Shown here: positions 49,820-58,144 of the stretch, in pieces
Position numbering within the stretch: the stretch's first letter is position 1
Layout: each line of letters starts with the position of its first letter
Origin: Akkermansia massiliensis
Lineage (GTDB): Bacteria; Verrucomicrobiota; Verrucomicrobiia; Verrucomicrobiales; Akkermansiaceae
Length of the DNA stretch: 64,000 nucleotides
Reading direction: 5' to 3'
Assembly (NCBI RefSeq): GCF_018847375.1
Contig: NZ_CP072036.1
Location: 1,984,001 to 2,048,000, forward strand
The notes under the pieces: generated by a model
Told to the model about the DNA's origin: nothing
Seen by the model: only the letters and a program-made list of their open reading frames with translations
The model's database searches: none
Translations under genes and position numbers: made by a program

Positions 49820-50602
49820 ATGAAATCCCATTCATTCCTCTGTTTGTTGCTGGCGGGAGTTTCTTGCGCGGCCTTTTTCTCCGGCGCGTGCGCCAATGAG
49901 CTGCCGTCTACGCTAAAGCCTCAGGTGAACGAGCGCGCCGTTTATGACTGGAATGGCCGTCATAAGGCCGTGATGGAGAGGAACCGGAGCGTTAATCCGG
50001 AATATGCCGTCTTTGGCGACAGCATTACCCACCGCTGGGGAGGGGAGCCTTCCGGAGACAACAGGGCCCTGGGGACGGGAAAGGAGGCATGGAAAAATCT
50101 TTTCTCCCCTCATACGGTGACCAATATGGGGTTTGGCTCAGATTACGTGGACAATGCCTACTACCGTGTGCAGCTTGGGGAACTGGACGGAATCTCTCCG
50201 CGCGTGATCATCGTGCTTTTGGGAACCAATAATCTTGGCGGCAGGAAGGATACCCCCCAGTCATGCGCGGACAACCTCAAGGCTTTTGTGAGCCTGGTGG
50301 GGCGGAAGTGCCCGGCCTCTAAAATCCTGCTCCTGGGCATTCTGCCCAGGAAGGAAAAGGCGGTGGCGCCCCTGATTGTGGAAACTAATAAAATGATATC
50401 CGTTCTTGCTGATGGAAAGAGGGTGTTTTTTGCCAATCCGGGCACGGCGTTTCTGGCAGAAGATGGCGTGTCGCCAAAGAGCGGCCTGCTGGTGGATGGC
50501 TTGCATCCCAGTGCTGCGGGATATGACGTGCTGGGGAAGGAATTGAGTTCGCTTCTGGAGAAAATAGACGGCAGATACAAGGGAGGTTCCGTAGTTCGGT
50601 AA
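49820..50602 (+). CDS. Secreted SGNH/GDSL esterase, copy 1
   Basis: The 260-residue product has a signal peptide (about 1-24) and an SGNH hydrolase domain. The nucleophile block is FGDSITHRWGGEPSG, then NMGFGSDYVDNAYYR (oxyanion Gly), LLGTNNLGGRKD (oxyanion Asn) and LVDGLHPSAAGYDVL (Asp-x-x-His). The layout resembles PAF-acetylhydrolase beta/gamma-like and sialate O-acetylesterase families. Placement beside a sialidase suggests removal of O-acetyl groups from mucin sialic acid, which is inference. The ATG at 49820 is preferred over the TTG before it. Confidence 0.85.
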   Translation: MKSHSFLCLLLAGVSCAAFFSGACANELPSTLKPQVNERAVYDWNGRHKAVMERNRSVNPEYAVFGDSITHRWGGEPSGDNRALGTGKEAWKNLFSPHTVTNMGFGSDYVDNAYYRVQLGELDGISPRVIIVLLGTNNLGGRKDTPQSCADNLKAFVSLVGRKCPASKILLLGILPRKEKAVAPLIVETNKMISVLADGKRVFFANPGTAFLAEDGVSPKSGLLVDGLHPSAAGYDVLGKELSSLLEKIDGRYKGGSVVR

Positions 50603-50757
50603 GACAGGAATGGGAGGATGCGCGTCCTGATGTTCCGGCGCGGCATGGCCGGCTGTCGGGGCAGTGGTCTTTTTCTTCCGGGAAAGGCCGCTTCAGCATG
50701 TGGTCTTGATGCGCGGAAGTATTTCTTTAAACTGCTTTTCAATTCCGTTTTTCCGTC

Positions 50758-51546
50758 ATGAATTCCCTGCTGTATACGTTCACTGCGCTGCTGGGTGCCG
50801 CCTGCCTGGCGCTCCCCGCATTTTCCGCTCCTGCGGCCGCGCTGCCCGCCACCCTGAAGCCGGAACCCCACCAGCGGGATCCGTATGACTGGAATGCGCG
50901 GCATGAAGCCGTCAAGAAGCGGAACCGGGCCGTGAAGCCGGAATACGTGATGATAGGGGACAGCATCACCCATCATTGGGGAGGGGAACCCTCCGGAGAC
51001 AGCAGGAAGGCGGGGGAGGCCTCCTGGGAGAAATTGTTCGGTCCCCATGCGGTGACCAACATGGGCTTTGGCTTTGATTATGTGGACAATGCCTATTACC
51101 GCGTGCAGAACGGGGAGCTGGCCGGCATCTCCCCGCGGGTCATCATTATTCTGCTGGGAACCAACAATCTGGGCCACCGGAAGGATGCTCCGCAGGCCTG
51201 TGCGGACAATATCAAGGCATTTGTTCGCCTGGTGCATCAGAAATGCCCCTCTTCCAAAATCCTGCTGCTGGGCATTCTGCCCAGGAGGGAGAAAAACCTG
51301 ACGGAGCCGGTGAAGCAGACGAACAAGCTGCTCGCAAAGCTGCAGAATGGAAAAAACGTCTTTTTTGCCGATCCGGGGAAGGCTCTCCTTTCCGCGGACG
51401 GCGTTTCTCCGCGCAATGAATTGATGAAGGATGTAGTGCATCCCAATGCCAAAGGGTACGAGGTGCTGGAGAAGGAACTGGCCGTACTTCTGAAAAAGCT
51501 GGATGCGAAATACCGCGGCGGGAAATCCGCGGGCAAGCATTCCTGA
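50758..51546 (+). CDS. Secreted SGNH/GDSL esterase, copy 2
   Basis: The 262-residue product is a tandem paralogue of the preceding gene, with signal peptide (about 1-24) and the same motifs: IGDSITHHWGGEPSGDS, NMGFGFDYVDNAYYRVQ, LLGTNNLGHRKDAPQACADN and VVHPNAKGYEVL. The catalytic His is kept; the acid position reads KDVVHP versus VDGLHP in copy 1. Divergence around the active site suggests the two act on different esters. The next gene starts 85 bp downstream. Confidence 0.85.
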   Translation: MNSLLYTFTALLGAACLALPAFSAPAAALPATLKPEPHQRDPYDWNARHEAVKKRNRAVKPEYVMIGDSITHHWGGEPSGDSRKAGEASWEKLFGPHAVTNMGFGFDYVDNAYYRVQNGELAGISPRVIIILLGTNNLGHRKDAPQACADNIKAFVRLVHQKCPSSKILLLGILPRREKNLTEPVKQTNKLLAKLQNGKNVFFADPGKALLSADGVSPRNELMKDVVHPNAKGYEVLEKELAVLLKKLDAKYRGGKSAGKHS

Positions 51547-51631
51547 CGGTGGTCTTTTTGAGGAAGGAGGGAATTGTGCTTGAAGGGGAAGTCCTGTTTG
51601 AGGAAAATGTACCGCCTTTAGTATTTGATTT

Positions 51632-53419
51632 ATGAAAAACCTGTTGTTTGCGTTGTTTGCCGGTTCCGTCTGCTGCTGTTATGCCCAGCAGAACGCCGCT
51701 CCCGCTCCGGAGCCTGAAATTGTCGCTACGCCGCCGTCCGATGCCGGACGCGGCCTCATCCGCGTGAACTCCCGTGAAATCCGCTATTACTCCGGCACCC
51801 GCAAGGAACCGGACTACCTGGTCAGCAAGGACAACGGAAAGACCTGGGAAATGAAGGCGGCTCCGAGCGGCTACCCGCCCAACTATGGAGGCATTCCCAA
51901 GGAATCCCCGGCGATTGCGCGCAACCCCGTGACCAGGGAATTCATCCGCGTGCAGCCCATCGGAGGGTTCATCTTCCTCTCCAAGGGAGGCCTGGACGGC
52001 AAGTGGTTTGCGGTCACGAACGACGGCAAGCTGGAGGAAGACTGGAAAAATCCGGAGAAGCAGAAAAATCTGAAAAAACTGGGCGGCATCATGCGCACGC
52101 CCACCTTTGTCAACAAGGGCAGGAGGGTGATCGTGCCGTTCCATAACATGGGCGGCGGCACCAAGTTCCATATTTCCGACGACGGAGGCCTGACCTGGCG
52201 CGTGTCCAAAAATGGCGTTACCTCTCCCAAGCATGAAGCCAGGCCGCCCCACCAGGGCGTCAGGTGGTTCAACAATGCCGTGGAAGCCACAGTGCTGGAA
52301 ATGAAGGACGGCACCCTGTGGGCGCTGGCCCGCACCTCCCAGGACCAGGCGTGGCAGGCTTTCTCCAAGGATTTCGGTGAAACATGGAGCAAGCCGGAGC
52401 CGTCCCGTTTCTTCGGAACCCTGACCATGAATACGCTGGGCCGCCTGGATGACGGAACCATCGTCTCCCTGTGGACGAACACGATGGCCCTGCCTGAAAA
52501 CGCCACGGCAGGCAACGGCACGTGGGAGGACGTGTTCACCAACCGTGATTCCCACCACATCGCCATGTCTGATGACGAAGGAAAGACGTGGTACGGCTTC
52601 CGGGAAATCATTCTGGACGAACACCGCAACCATCCCGGCTATGCCACCCTGGACGGTCCGGAGGACCGCGGCAAGCACCAGAGTGAAATGGTGCAGCTTG
52701 ACAAGAACCGCATCCTGATTTCCCTGGGGCAGCACAAAAACCACCGCCGCCTGGTCATCGTGGACCGCCGCTGGGTGGCTGCCAAAACGCGTTCCACGCA
52801 GACGGGCAGGGACCTGGACGGCCAGTGGACCATCCATACCTATATCCCCCAGAAAAAAGGCCATTGCAGCTATAACCGCAAACCCTCCGCTGAACTGGTG
52901 CCCGACCCCTCCGGAGGTGGAAAAAAAGTGCTGCAAATCAAACGCCTGAATGATCCAGAACTGGTTAATGAGAAATCCAATGTGGATTACCAGAACGGGG
53001 GCGCCACCTGGAACTTCCCGAACGGGACCACGGGGCTGGTCAAGTTCCGCTTCCGCGTGGCGGACGGGGACCAGGCGGACGATTCCGGCCTTCAGGTTTC
53101 CCTGACGGACCGCCTGTTCAATGCCTGTGATACCACCACGAAGGATTACGCCCTGTTCACCTTCCCCATCAAGCTGAAGCCCGCGCCCCATCTGCTGCTG
53201 GGCATGAAAAAAGTTCCTTTTGCGCCCGGCGCGTGGCATGAAATTTCCATTCTGTGGCAGGGGCCGCAGGCTGTGGTCTCCCTGGACGGGAAGAAGGCCG
53301 GAACGCTGAAAATGGCCAATCAATCTCCCAACGGAGCCAGTTACATCCATTTCATCAGCACCGGTTCCAAACCGGATGCCGGCGTCCTGCTGGATACGGT
53401 GAACGCCCGGGTGAAATAA
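51632..53419 (+). CDS. Secreted sialidase-like beta-propeller enzyme with C-terminal LamG-like domain
   Basis: The 595-residue product has a signal peptide (MKNLLFALFAGSVCCCYA) and a six-bladed propeller with Asp boxes SKDNGKTW, SDDGGLTW, SKDFGETW and SDDEGKTW (about 65-320). A beta-sandwich domain follows at about 410-595 (NFPNGTTGLVKFRFRV, LLLGMKKVPFAPGAWHEISI). The usual FRIP motif of GH33 is missing; the first block reads GRGLIRVNSREIRYYSG. That suggests a divergent exo-alpha-sialidase family, perhaps the one described from Akkermansia as GH181, which a CAZy search must confirm. Last of a three-gene set with the two esterases. Confidence 0.78.
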   Translation: MKNLLFALFAGSVCCCYAQQNAAPAPEPEIVATPPSDAGRGLIRVNSREIRYYSGTRKEPDYLVSKDNGKTWEMKAAPSGYPPNYGGIPKESPAIARNPVTREFIRVQPIGGFIFLSKGGLDGKWFAVTNDGKLEEDWKNPEKQKNLKKLGGIMRTPTFVNKGRRVIVPFHNMGGGTKFHISDDGGLTWRVSKNGVTSPKHEARPPHQGVRWFNNAVEATVLEMKDGTLWALARTSQDQAWQAFSKDFGETWSKPEPSRFFGTLTMNTLGRLDDGTIVSLWTNTMALPENATAGNGTWEDVFTNRDSHHIAMSDDEGKTWYGFREIILDEHRNHPGYATLDGPEDRGKHQSEMVQLDKNRILISLGQHKNHRRLVIVDRRWVAAKTRSTQTGRDLDGQWTIHTYIPQKKGHCSYNRKPSAELVPDPSGGGKKVLQIKRLNDPELVNEKSNVDYQNGGATWNFPNGTTGLVKFRFRVADGDQADDSGLQVSLTDRLFNACDTTTKDYALFTFPIKLKPAPHLLLGMKKVPFAPGAWHEISILWQGPQAVVSLDGKKAGTLKMANQSPNGASYIHFISTGSKPDAGVLLDTVNARVK

Positions 53420-53426
53420 AAGGCGT

Positions 53427-53448
53427 CCTGCCGCAGGGGGGCGGCAGG
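53427..53448. terminator. Hairpin between sialidase and ankyrin genes
   Basis: CCTGCCGC (53427-53434) and GCGGCAGG (53441-53448) form an 8-bp stem in the 32-bp gap between convergent genes. No U tract follows on either strand. Confidence 0.5.
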
Positions 53449-53451
53449 AAC

Positions 53452-54813
53452 TCAGCGGCCTCTCTTTTTCGGAAGCGGTGAAGCGTTTAACTCCGGCAGG
53501 TTCTTCAGGACCATGTGCAGATGGTCGTTTGACCGGTTGCCTATCTGCTGGAGGACCGTGCGCCCGTACTTGTCACGCAGGGAAGGGTCTGCCTGGTGGT
53601 CCAGCAGCAGGCGTGCAATGCCCAGTTTCAGGCGGTCAAGGGAATCGTCCCCCAGCAGCATGTCACGGCAGCACAGCATGAGGGCCGTTTCCCCGGCTGC
53701 GTTTTGATGGTTGACGTCCGCCCCCTCGCTGATGAAAAGATTGACCAGTTCCCTGATTTGGGGGAGATGGGATATATCAATGAAAGCCAATTGGCGGCAC
53801 AGGTTCAGCAGGGCCGTGTCTCCTCCGGAATCCGGCGGAGCCGTGTTCATGGGCATGGCCGCGTTGACGTCCGCCCCGTACTCCAGCAGGGTATGCGCGA
53901 TTTGCAGCGCGGTTTTCGGGGTGTTCAGGTTCAGGGAAAGAAGGGGAGGGGTCATCTCTCCGCGGAAATTGGGATCATACCCGGCTTCGCAAAGCTTGCG
54001 GACCAGAAGAGGGTATCCGGCAGCGGCGGCCCAGGTCAGCAGACTGGTTTTTTTACCCCTCAATTCCGGCTGGAGGGAAATATCCGCCCCGCATTTCAGA
54101 AGAAACAGAGCCGTTTCCTCATAGGGCGCCCCTCCGATGCCGGCTACGCAGGTCATGACGAGGGGAGGCCAGCCCATCGGGCCCGGTTTATCCACATCCG
54201 CGCCGTTTTGGATCAGCAGGTTAAGGCAGGAAAGCCTGTTGTGCACCGGCAGGGGCCTGGTATCGTCCATTCCGGGCTGGCAGGCATAAGTCAGGGGTGT
54301 ATCCCCCTGTTCGGACCCCGGGATGGAGGGAAGGGCCTGGTGCGGCAGGATGATCTGGAGGTTCGGGTCCGCGTTGCGCTGCAGAAGGCGGCCCAGCAAT
54401 TGCACCTCTCCGAGCCCCGCAGCCAGGTGCAGCAGGGTTTCGTGGGACGAGGTGCTGCAGCGGCCGTCCGCGCTCTCCGCCGTATTCCGGATCATCTGGA
54501 GCCTTTCCCTGATTTCGTCCTGCATGTACTGGCGCATGGAAACCTCGGAAAACATGTGCCAGTCAATATGGCGGGAATTGGGGGAAAGCCCGCGGAAAAT
54601 GAAACGCTCCGGGCTGCGGTGCGCCGTGAAATCCGCTGCGGTAAGAATTTGCTCCCTTTCCGCTTTTGTCCAGATAGGGTTGAATTTCCATTCCGCGGGG
54701 GAAGGGTCATTCCTGAGGAACCAGAAAATGGTGGAGCCTGCGACAAGAGCCGCAAAAACGCTCAAAGCTCCAAGAAACCAGAGGGTTTTCTTTCTTAAGG
54801 TCGTGTGTATCAT
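53452..54813 (-). CDS. Membrane-anchored ankyrin-repeat protein
   Basis: From the ATG at 54813 the product is 453 residues: an N-terminal membrane helix (about 10-32), then ankyrin repeats. Repeat marks are HLAAGLGEVQLLGRLLQRNADPNLQ, GDTPLTYACQPG, CLNLLIQNGADVDKPGPMG, LLTWAAAAGYPLLVRKLCEAGYDPNFR, LLEYGADVNAAMPMN, FISEGADVNHQNAAGETALMLCC and LLLDHQADPSLRDKYGRTVLQ. The repeats probably face the periplasm and bind an unknown partner. The frame is open a further 87 codons upstream, but that part has no good start and runs through the palindrome at 54923-54937. Confidence 0.78.
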   Translation of the reverse strand: MIHTTLRKKTLWFLGALSVFAALVAGSTIFWFLRNDPSPAEWKFNPIWTKAEREQILTAADFTAHRSPERFIFRGLSPNSRHIDWHMFSEVSMRQYMQDEIRERLQMIRNTAESADGRCSTSSHETLLHLAAGLGEVQLLGRLLQRNADPNLQIILPHQALPSIPGSEQGDTPLTYACQPGMDDTRPLPVHNRLSCLNLLIQNGADVDKPGPMGWPPLVMTCVAGIGGAPYEETALFLLKCGADISLQPELRGKKTSLLTWAAAAGYPLLVRKLCEAGYDPNFRGEMTPPLLSLNLNTPKTALQIAHTLLEYGADVNAAMPMNTAPPDSGGDTALLNLCRQLAFIDISHLPQIRELVNLFISEGADVNHQNAAGETALMLCCRDMLLGDDSLDRLKLGIARLLLDHQADPSLRDKYGRTVLQQIGNRSNDHLHMVLKNLPELNASPLPKKRGR

Positions 54814-54922
54814 AAGCAGGGGAACTGCAAAAAGCCATGATGCAGGAATCCGTAACTTCGGGCAATGAAAAAATGGTACGCGCAAGGAATGCCCGGAGCG
54901 AATTATATGGAAATTTAAACGG

Positions 54923-55105
54923 CGGATTGTGAATCCGGAGGGAGATTTTTTCCCGCCTGATATGGAAAAGAAGCCCGTGGATAAAGTCATTTGCGAGGGT
55001 GGCGGAAAATATGGTGTCATGCCCCGGACGTCATATTGGACATGGGTCTTATGATGTGGTTCATTTAATTCCAATTATTTGAATTATGTCCGGATTCACA
55101 ATCCG
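54923..55105. other. Fourth palindrome pair (segment D), promoter role unclear
   Basis: CGGATTGTGAATCCG (54923-54937) and its exact reverse complement CGGATTCACAATCCG (55091-55105) bound a 153-bp segment between the ankyrin gene (-) and the HAD gene (+). One base outside the right copy is TATGAT (55107-55112), a good -10. Neither inner flank has a recognisable -35 (TTATGT and CTCCCT). It has the geometry of the other three pairs but not the full promoter. Confidence 0.45.
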
Positions 55106-55339
55106 GTATGATGCGTTAGGCGTTGCGGTTGTGACGGCTGTCTTAAAATTTCTTTCATTTGCTGTTGTTGCCATTGAAGTTAAAAAATGCAGGGAGCACC
55201 AGTTTTCCGTAAAAACAGCCGGAAAAAAGGCGGTATTTCCGTTACTGTGTGCTGAAACGTCTCTTCCGTCGCCTGGCCCATGCTGTCTGAAGCCGCTCTT
55301 GCCTTGGAAGAAACGGCGCATGATGATTCAGGCAACGTT

Positions 55340-56164
55340 ATGGACTCCGTCAAACTTATTGCGTCCGATATGGATGGAACGCTGCTCAATGGAAAGGGAG
55401 AACTGGACCCTGCGTTTTTCTCCCTCTTTAAAAAACTTGAACACCGGGGCATCCGCTTTGCGGCGGCCAGCGGGCGCCAGTATGACGGACTGCGCCGGAC
55501 CTTTGCCCCCGTGGCGGACCGGATGCTGTTCATTGCCGAAAACGGCGCCTATGTGGCGTCTGGTTCCAGAGAATGGCTGGTGCTGGACATGGACCGTGAA
55601 ACGGTGGCCGGGCTGATTGCCATGATCAGGCGCATTGAAGGGACGTGCATTGTCCTTGCAGGCCTGGACTCCGCATATATTGAAGATAAACAGCCGGAAT
55701 TCGTCCGGGAGGCCCGCCGGTATTACACCCGCTGCAAGGAGGTGGATGACCTGCTGGACGTGCAGGGGGACAAGCTGCTGAAAATAGCCGTATATGACTT
55801 CAAGGGAGCGAAGGAAAACAGTTATCCCCGCCTGAAGCATTTGGAGCATGGCTTCCAGGTGGCCGTCTCCGGAGAAAAATGGATGGACATCAGCCGGAAG
55901 GGAGCCGATAAGGGCGCCGCCCTGGAGCTGATTCAGCGGAAACTGGGCATTTCTCCGGAGGAAACGATGGTCTTTGGGGACCAGATGAATGATGCGGAAA
56001 TGATGCGGCAGGCCCGGTTCAGCTATGCCGTGGCGAACGCCGTGCCGGAAATCCGTGCCATGGCCGCGTTTGAGGCCCCGTCCAATCAGGAAAACGGAGT
56101 CATGCAGGTGCTCGGAAAGTTGCTGGAGGTCCATGCTCCGCAGGGTGGGGCCGGGGACTGCTGA
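55340..56164 (+). CDS. Cof-type HAD hydrolase
   Basis: From the ATG at 55340 the product is 274 residues. Motif I is LIASDMDGTLL (Asp10, Asp12), then the Cof-type FAAASGRQYDGL, MLFIAENGAY, the lysine in DISRKGADKGAAL, and motif IV TMVFGDQMNDAEMM. Family members are cytoplasmic phosphatases of sugar phosphates or flavin and pyridoxal phosphates; no substrate can be assigned. An upstream in-frame ATG at 55280 would add 20 residues not seen in the family. Confidence 0.8.
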   Translation: MDSVKLIASDMDGTLLNGKGELDPAFFSLFKKLEHRGIRFAAASGRQYDGLRRTFAPVADRMLFIAENGAYVASGSREWLVLDMDRETVAGLIAMIRRIEGTCIVLAGLDSAYIEDKQPEFVREARRYYTRCKEVDDLLDVQGDKLLKIAVYDFKGAKENSYPRLKHLEHGFQVAVSGEKWMDISRKGADKGAALELIQRKLGISPEETMVFGDQMNDAEMMRQARFSYAVANAVPEIRAMAAFEAPSNQENGVMQVLGKLLEVHAPQGGAGDC

Positions 56165-56250
56165 GCCGTCCGGTCCATATTGCCGGGAGCAGGGAAACTG
56201 GTAAAACAAGGGCATGGGGCATCCTGGCGTGGCTGGCAGGCTTATGTTCC

Positions 56251-56409
56251 ATGCCGGTGATGGCCGTGTTCGCCTGCGTGGGCGGCGTTTTGCCGGGAAC
56301 TGGCTTTCTGCTGTTCAAGCTGGAGGATCCCCTTCTTGGGATTCTGGCGGGATATCTGGTTCTGATGGAAGCGGCTGGGGACTGGGTTCTCCATTTGATG
56401 GGAGCGTAA
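56251..56409 (+). CDS. Possible small membrane protein
   Basis: A 52-residue frame from ATG 56251 reads MPVMAVFACVGGVLPGTG, then FKLEDPLLGILAGYLVLMEA, ending in TAA at 56407-56409. The hydrophobic pattern and codon choice look coding. The frame also stays open upstream without ATG. It overlaps the 3' end of the opposite-strand hydrolase, whose tail there is proline-rich and unlike its family. Real or shadow is undecided. Confidence 0.25.
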   Translation: MPVMAVFACVGGVLPGTGFLLFKLEDPLLGILAGYLVLMEAAGDWVLHLMGA

Positions 56410-57406
56410 AGCCGTTGTCCGCGGCAATGAAGGATGCTTCCTCCACGCCTTCCCGGCGAAGGGCTTCCCGGAAATCGTCCAGCGTTTCCTGGTAGCCGTC
56501 GTCCGCTAGTTGCCAGGTGCCGAAGTGGAAGGCCATGCCCTGCCTGGCGCGCAGCGTTTTAAAGGCCCGGACTGCGTCGCGCGGCGACAGATGGACGCCT
56601 GCCATGAGTTCTTCCGGAAGATAGGACCCGATGGAAAGAAGGGCCAGGTCCGGAGAGCCGAGGCGGTCCCGTATTTCCGCGAAAAAGCGTGTCCGGGCCG
56701 TATCTCCGGCAAAATAAATTCCCGGGCCGTCCGCCGCGCGCAGGAAAAAGCCTCCCCACAGGGACCGGTTGGCGTCTCCGTGGAATGGACTGCGGCCGCT
56801 GTAATGCCGTGCGGGGGTAAAAGTCACGGTGGTTTCCCCATCCCCGGACGGCAGGGCGGCGGACTGCCACCAGTCCAGCTCGCGGATCTGCGCCTGTGCG
56901 CCGCAATGGCGGAGAAGCAGGCGGCGCAGCCCCAGAGGAACAAGAAAGATGGGGTGGAAGCGTTCCTCCAGCCTTTTCAGGGTGGGCGCGTCAAAATGGT
57001 CGTAATGGTCGTGTGAAACCAGTACGGCGTCCACCTGCGGCAGATCCTCCCATGCGATACCCGCGGGCCGCTTCCGTTTGGGGCCCATCCATGCCACGGG
57101 GCTCACGCGGCCGGACCAGACGGGGTCCGTCAGCACGTTCAGGCCGTGCAGCCGAATCAGGATGGTGGCATGATTGACCATGACGGCCTCCCATTGCCTC
57201 CGTTCCACGGGAACATGAAAGGAGGGAATACGGGCGTTTTCCGCCACGGACGGATAGGGGCGCGGACGGCGCGTGAGCATCCATTTGACGATGCTCCAGT
57301 GGCTGCGGTGCGGTATCGGTTCCGGAGGGTGGAACCGTTGCGCCGCCCGTTTTTCTAAGGAAAATGTGCGGCAGAGCCGTGACTGGAGGAAGGAATGCAG
57401 GGACAT
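56315..57406 (-). CDS. Metallo-beta-lactamase-fold hydrolase, NAPE-PLD-like
   Basis: The 363-residue product has VMVNHATILIRLHGLNVLTDPVWSGRVSPVAWMGPKR, the entry of the NAPE-hydrolysing phospholipase D group. The zinc motif is SHDHYDHFD; further ligands lie in PARHYSGRSPF, YFAGDTA and MAFHFGTW. These enzymes hydrolyse phosphodiester bonds of N-acyl ethanolamine phospholipids or related lipids. The last 25 residues are proline/serine-rich low complexity. No signal peptide is obvious. Confidence 0.83.
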   Translation of the reverse strand: MSLHSFLQSRLCRTFSLEKRAAQRFHPPEPIPHRSHWSIVKWMLTRRPRPYPSVAENARIPSFHVPVERRQWEAVMVNHATILIRLHGLNVLTDPVWSGRVSPVAWMGPKRKRPAGIAWEDLPQVDAVLVSHDHYDHFDAPTLKRLEERFHPIFLVPLGLRRLLLRHCGAQAQIRELDWWQSAALPSGDGETTVTFTPARHYSGRSPFHGDANRSLWGGFFLRAADGPGIYFAGDTARTRFFAEIRDRLGSPDLALLSIGSYLPEELMAGVHLSPRDAVRAFKTLRARQGMAFHFGTWQLADDGYQETLDDFREALRREGVEEASFIAADNGFTLPSNGEPSPQPLPSEPDIPPESQEGDPPA

Positions 57407-57533
57407 GGGGAACGCGGTTCATCATAACGGTTCCGGTTCCGGGAGGAAACGGGCGCCCCCGTCAGCATGAAAGCCGCTGCCCTTTTTAGTTTTGCTTTTC
57501 CGGGGCGTATATGGTACATCCGTGCCAGACGTC

Positions 57534-57914
57534 ATGAATCAGGAATTCTTTTCAGTGCTTGTGCAAGTGGTGGCAGCCCTGGGGCTGGCCGGCATTATCT
57601 TGTTGCTCAGTATCTTGATGGGCAAGCGCTCCTCCGTGCGCAAGCCTGCGGACATTCCCTACGAATGCGGGATGATTCCCATGGGGGAAGGCGCTCCCAT
57701 GTTCTCCGTGAAATTCTACATGGTGGCCATGCTCTTCGTCATCTTTGACCTGGAAGTGGTATTCCTCTATCCCTGGGCCGTCAACTTCCGGGACTATGTG
57801 ATGATGAATCCGGAATCCTTCACGGCCATGTGCATCTTCATCGGCATTCTGCTGGTGGCCTACCTGTACGCGCTGGGCAAGGGGGCCCTGAACTGGCACC
57901 ACGATCCCCGCTGA
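57534..57914 (+). CDS. nuoA: NADH-quinone oxidoreductase subunit A
   Basis: From the ATG at 57534 the product is 126 residues with three membrane helices. It carries the NuoA marks PYECGMIPMGEGAPMFSVKFYMVAMLFVIFDLEVVFLYPWA. It forms part of the membrane arm near the quinone site of complex I. The next gene is unrelated and a terminator follows, so nuoA here is separate from the other nuo genes. Confidence 0.93.
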   Translation: MNQEFFSVLVQVVAALGLAGIILLLSILMGKRSSVRKPADIPYECGMIPMGEGAPMFSVKFYMVAMLFVIFDLEVVFLYPWAVNFRDYVMMNPESFTAMCIFIGILLVAYLYALGKGALNWHHDPR

Positions 57915-57937
57915 CCCTTCCTTATTCCATTTCATCA

Positions 57938-57970
57938 AACGCCGTGCTCCGTCGGGAACGCGGCGTTTTT
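57938..57970 (+). terminator. Terminator after nuoA
   Basis: AACGCCG (57938-57944) pairs with CGGCGTT (57961-57967) and T residues continue to 57970. Confidence 0.75.
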
Positions 57971-58144
57971 CATGTGGAAGAAAGGGGACAACCCTGGGAA
58001 ATCCTATGGCGGGGAAAAATCCCCTTAAGGCTTATTCCTTGCCTCTATGTCTCTTTTGCGGATAAATTCTTATTGTATGAAAGATGATTTCTCTTGCCAG
58101 GGAAAGGGAATGGGGATAGCGTCTGCGTGACCAGGAAATCCAGC

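Noticed and set aside
54813..55074. Upstream extension of the ankyrin protein
   Set aside because: Passes through the segment D palindrome and lacks ankyrin or signal features; the ATG at 54813 begins a normal membrane anchor.
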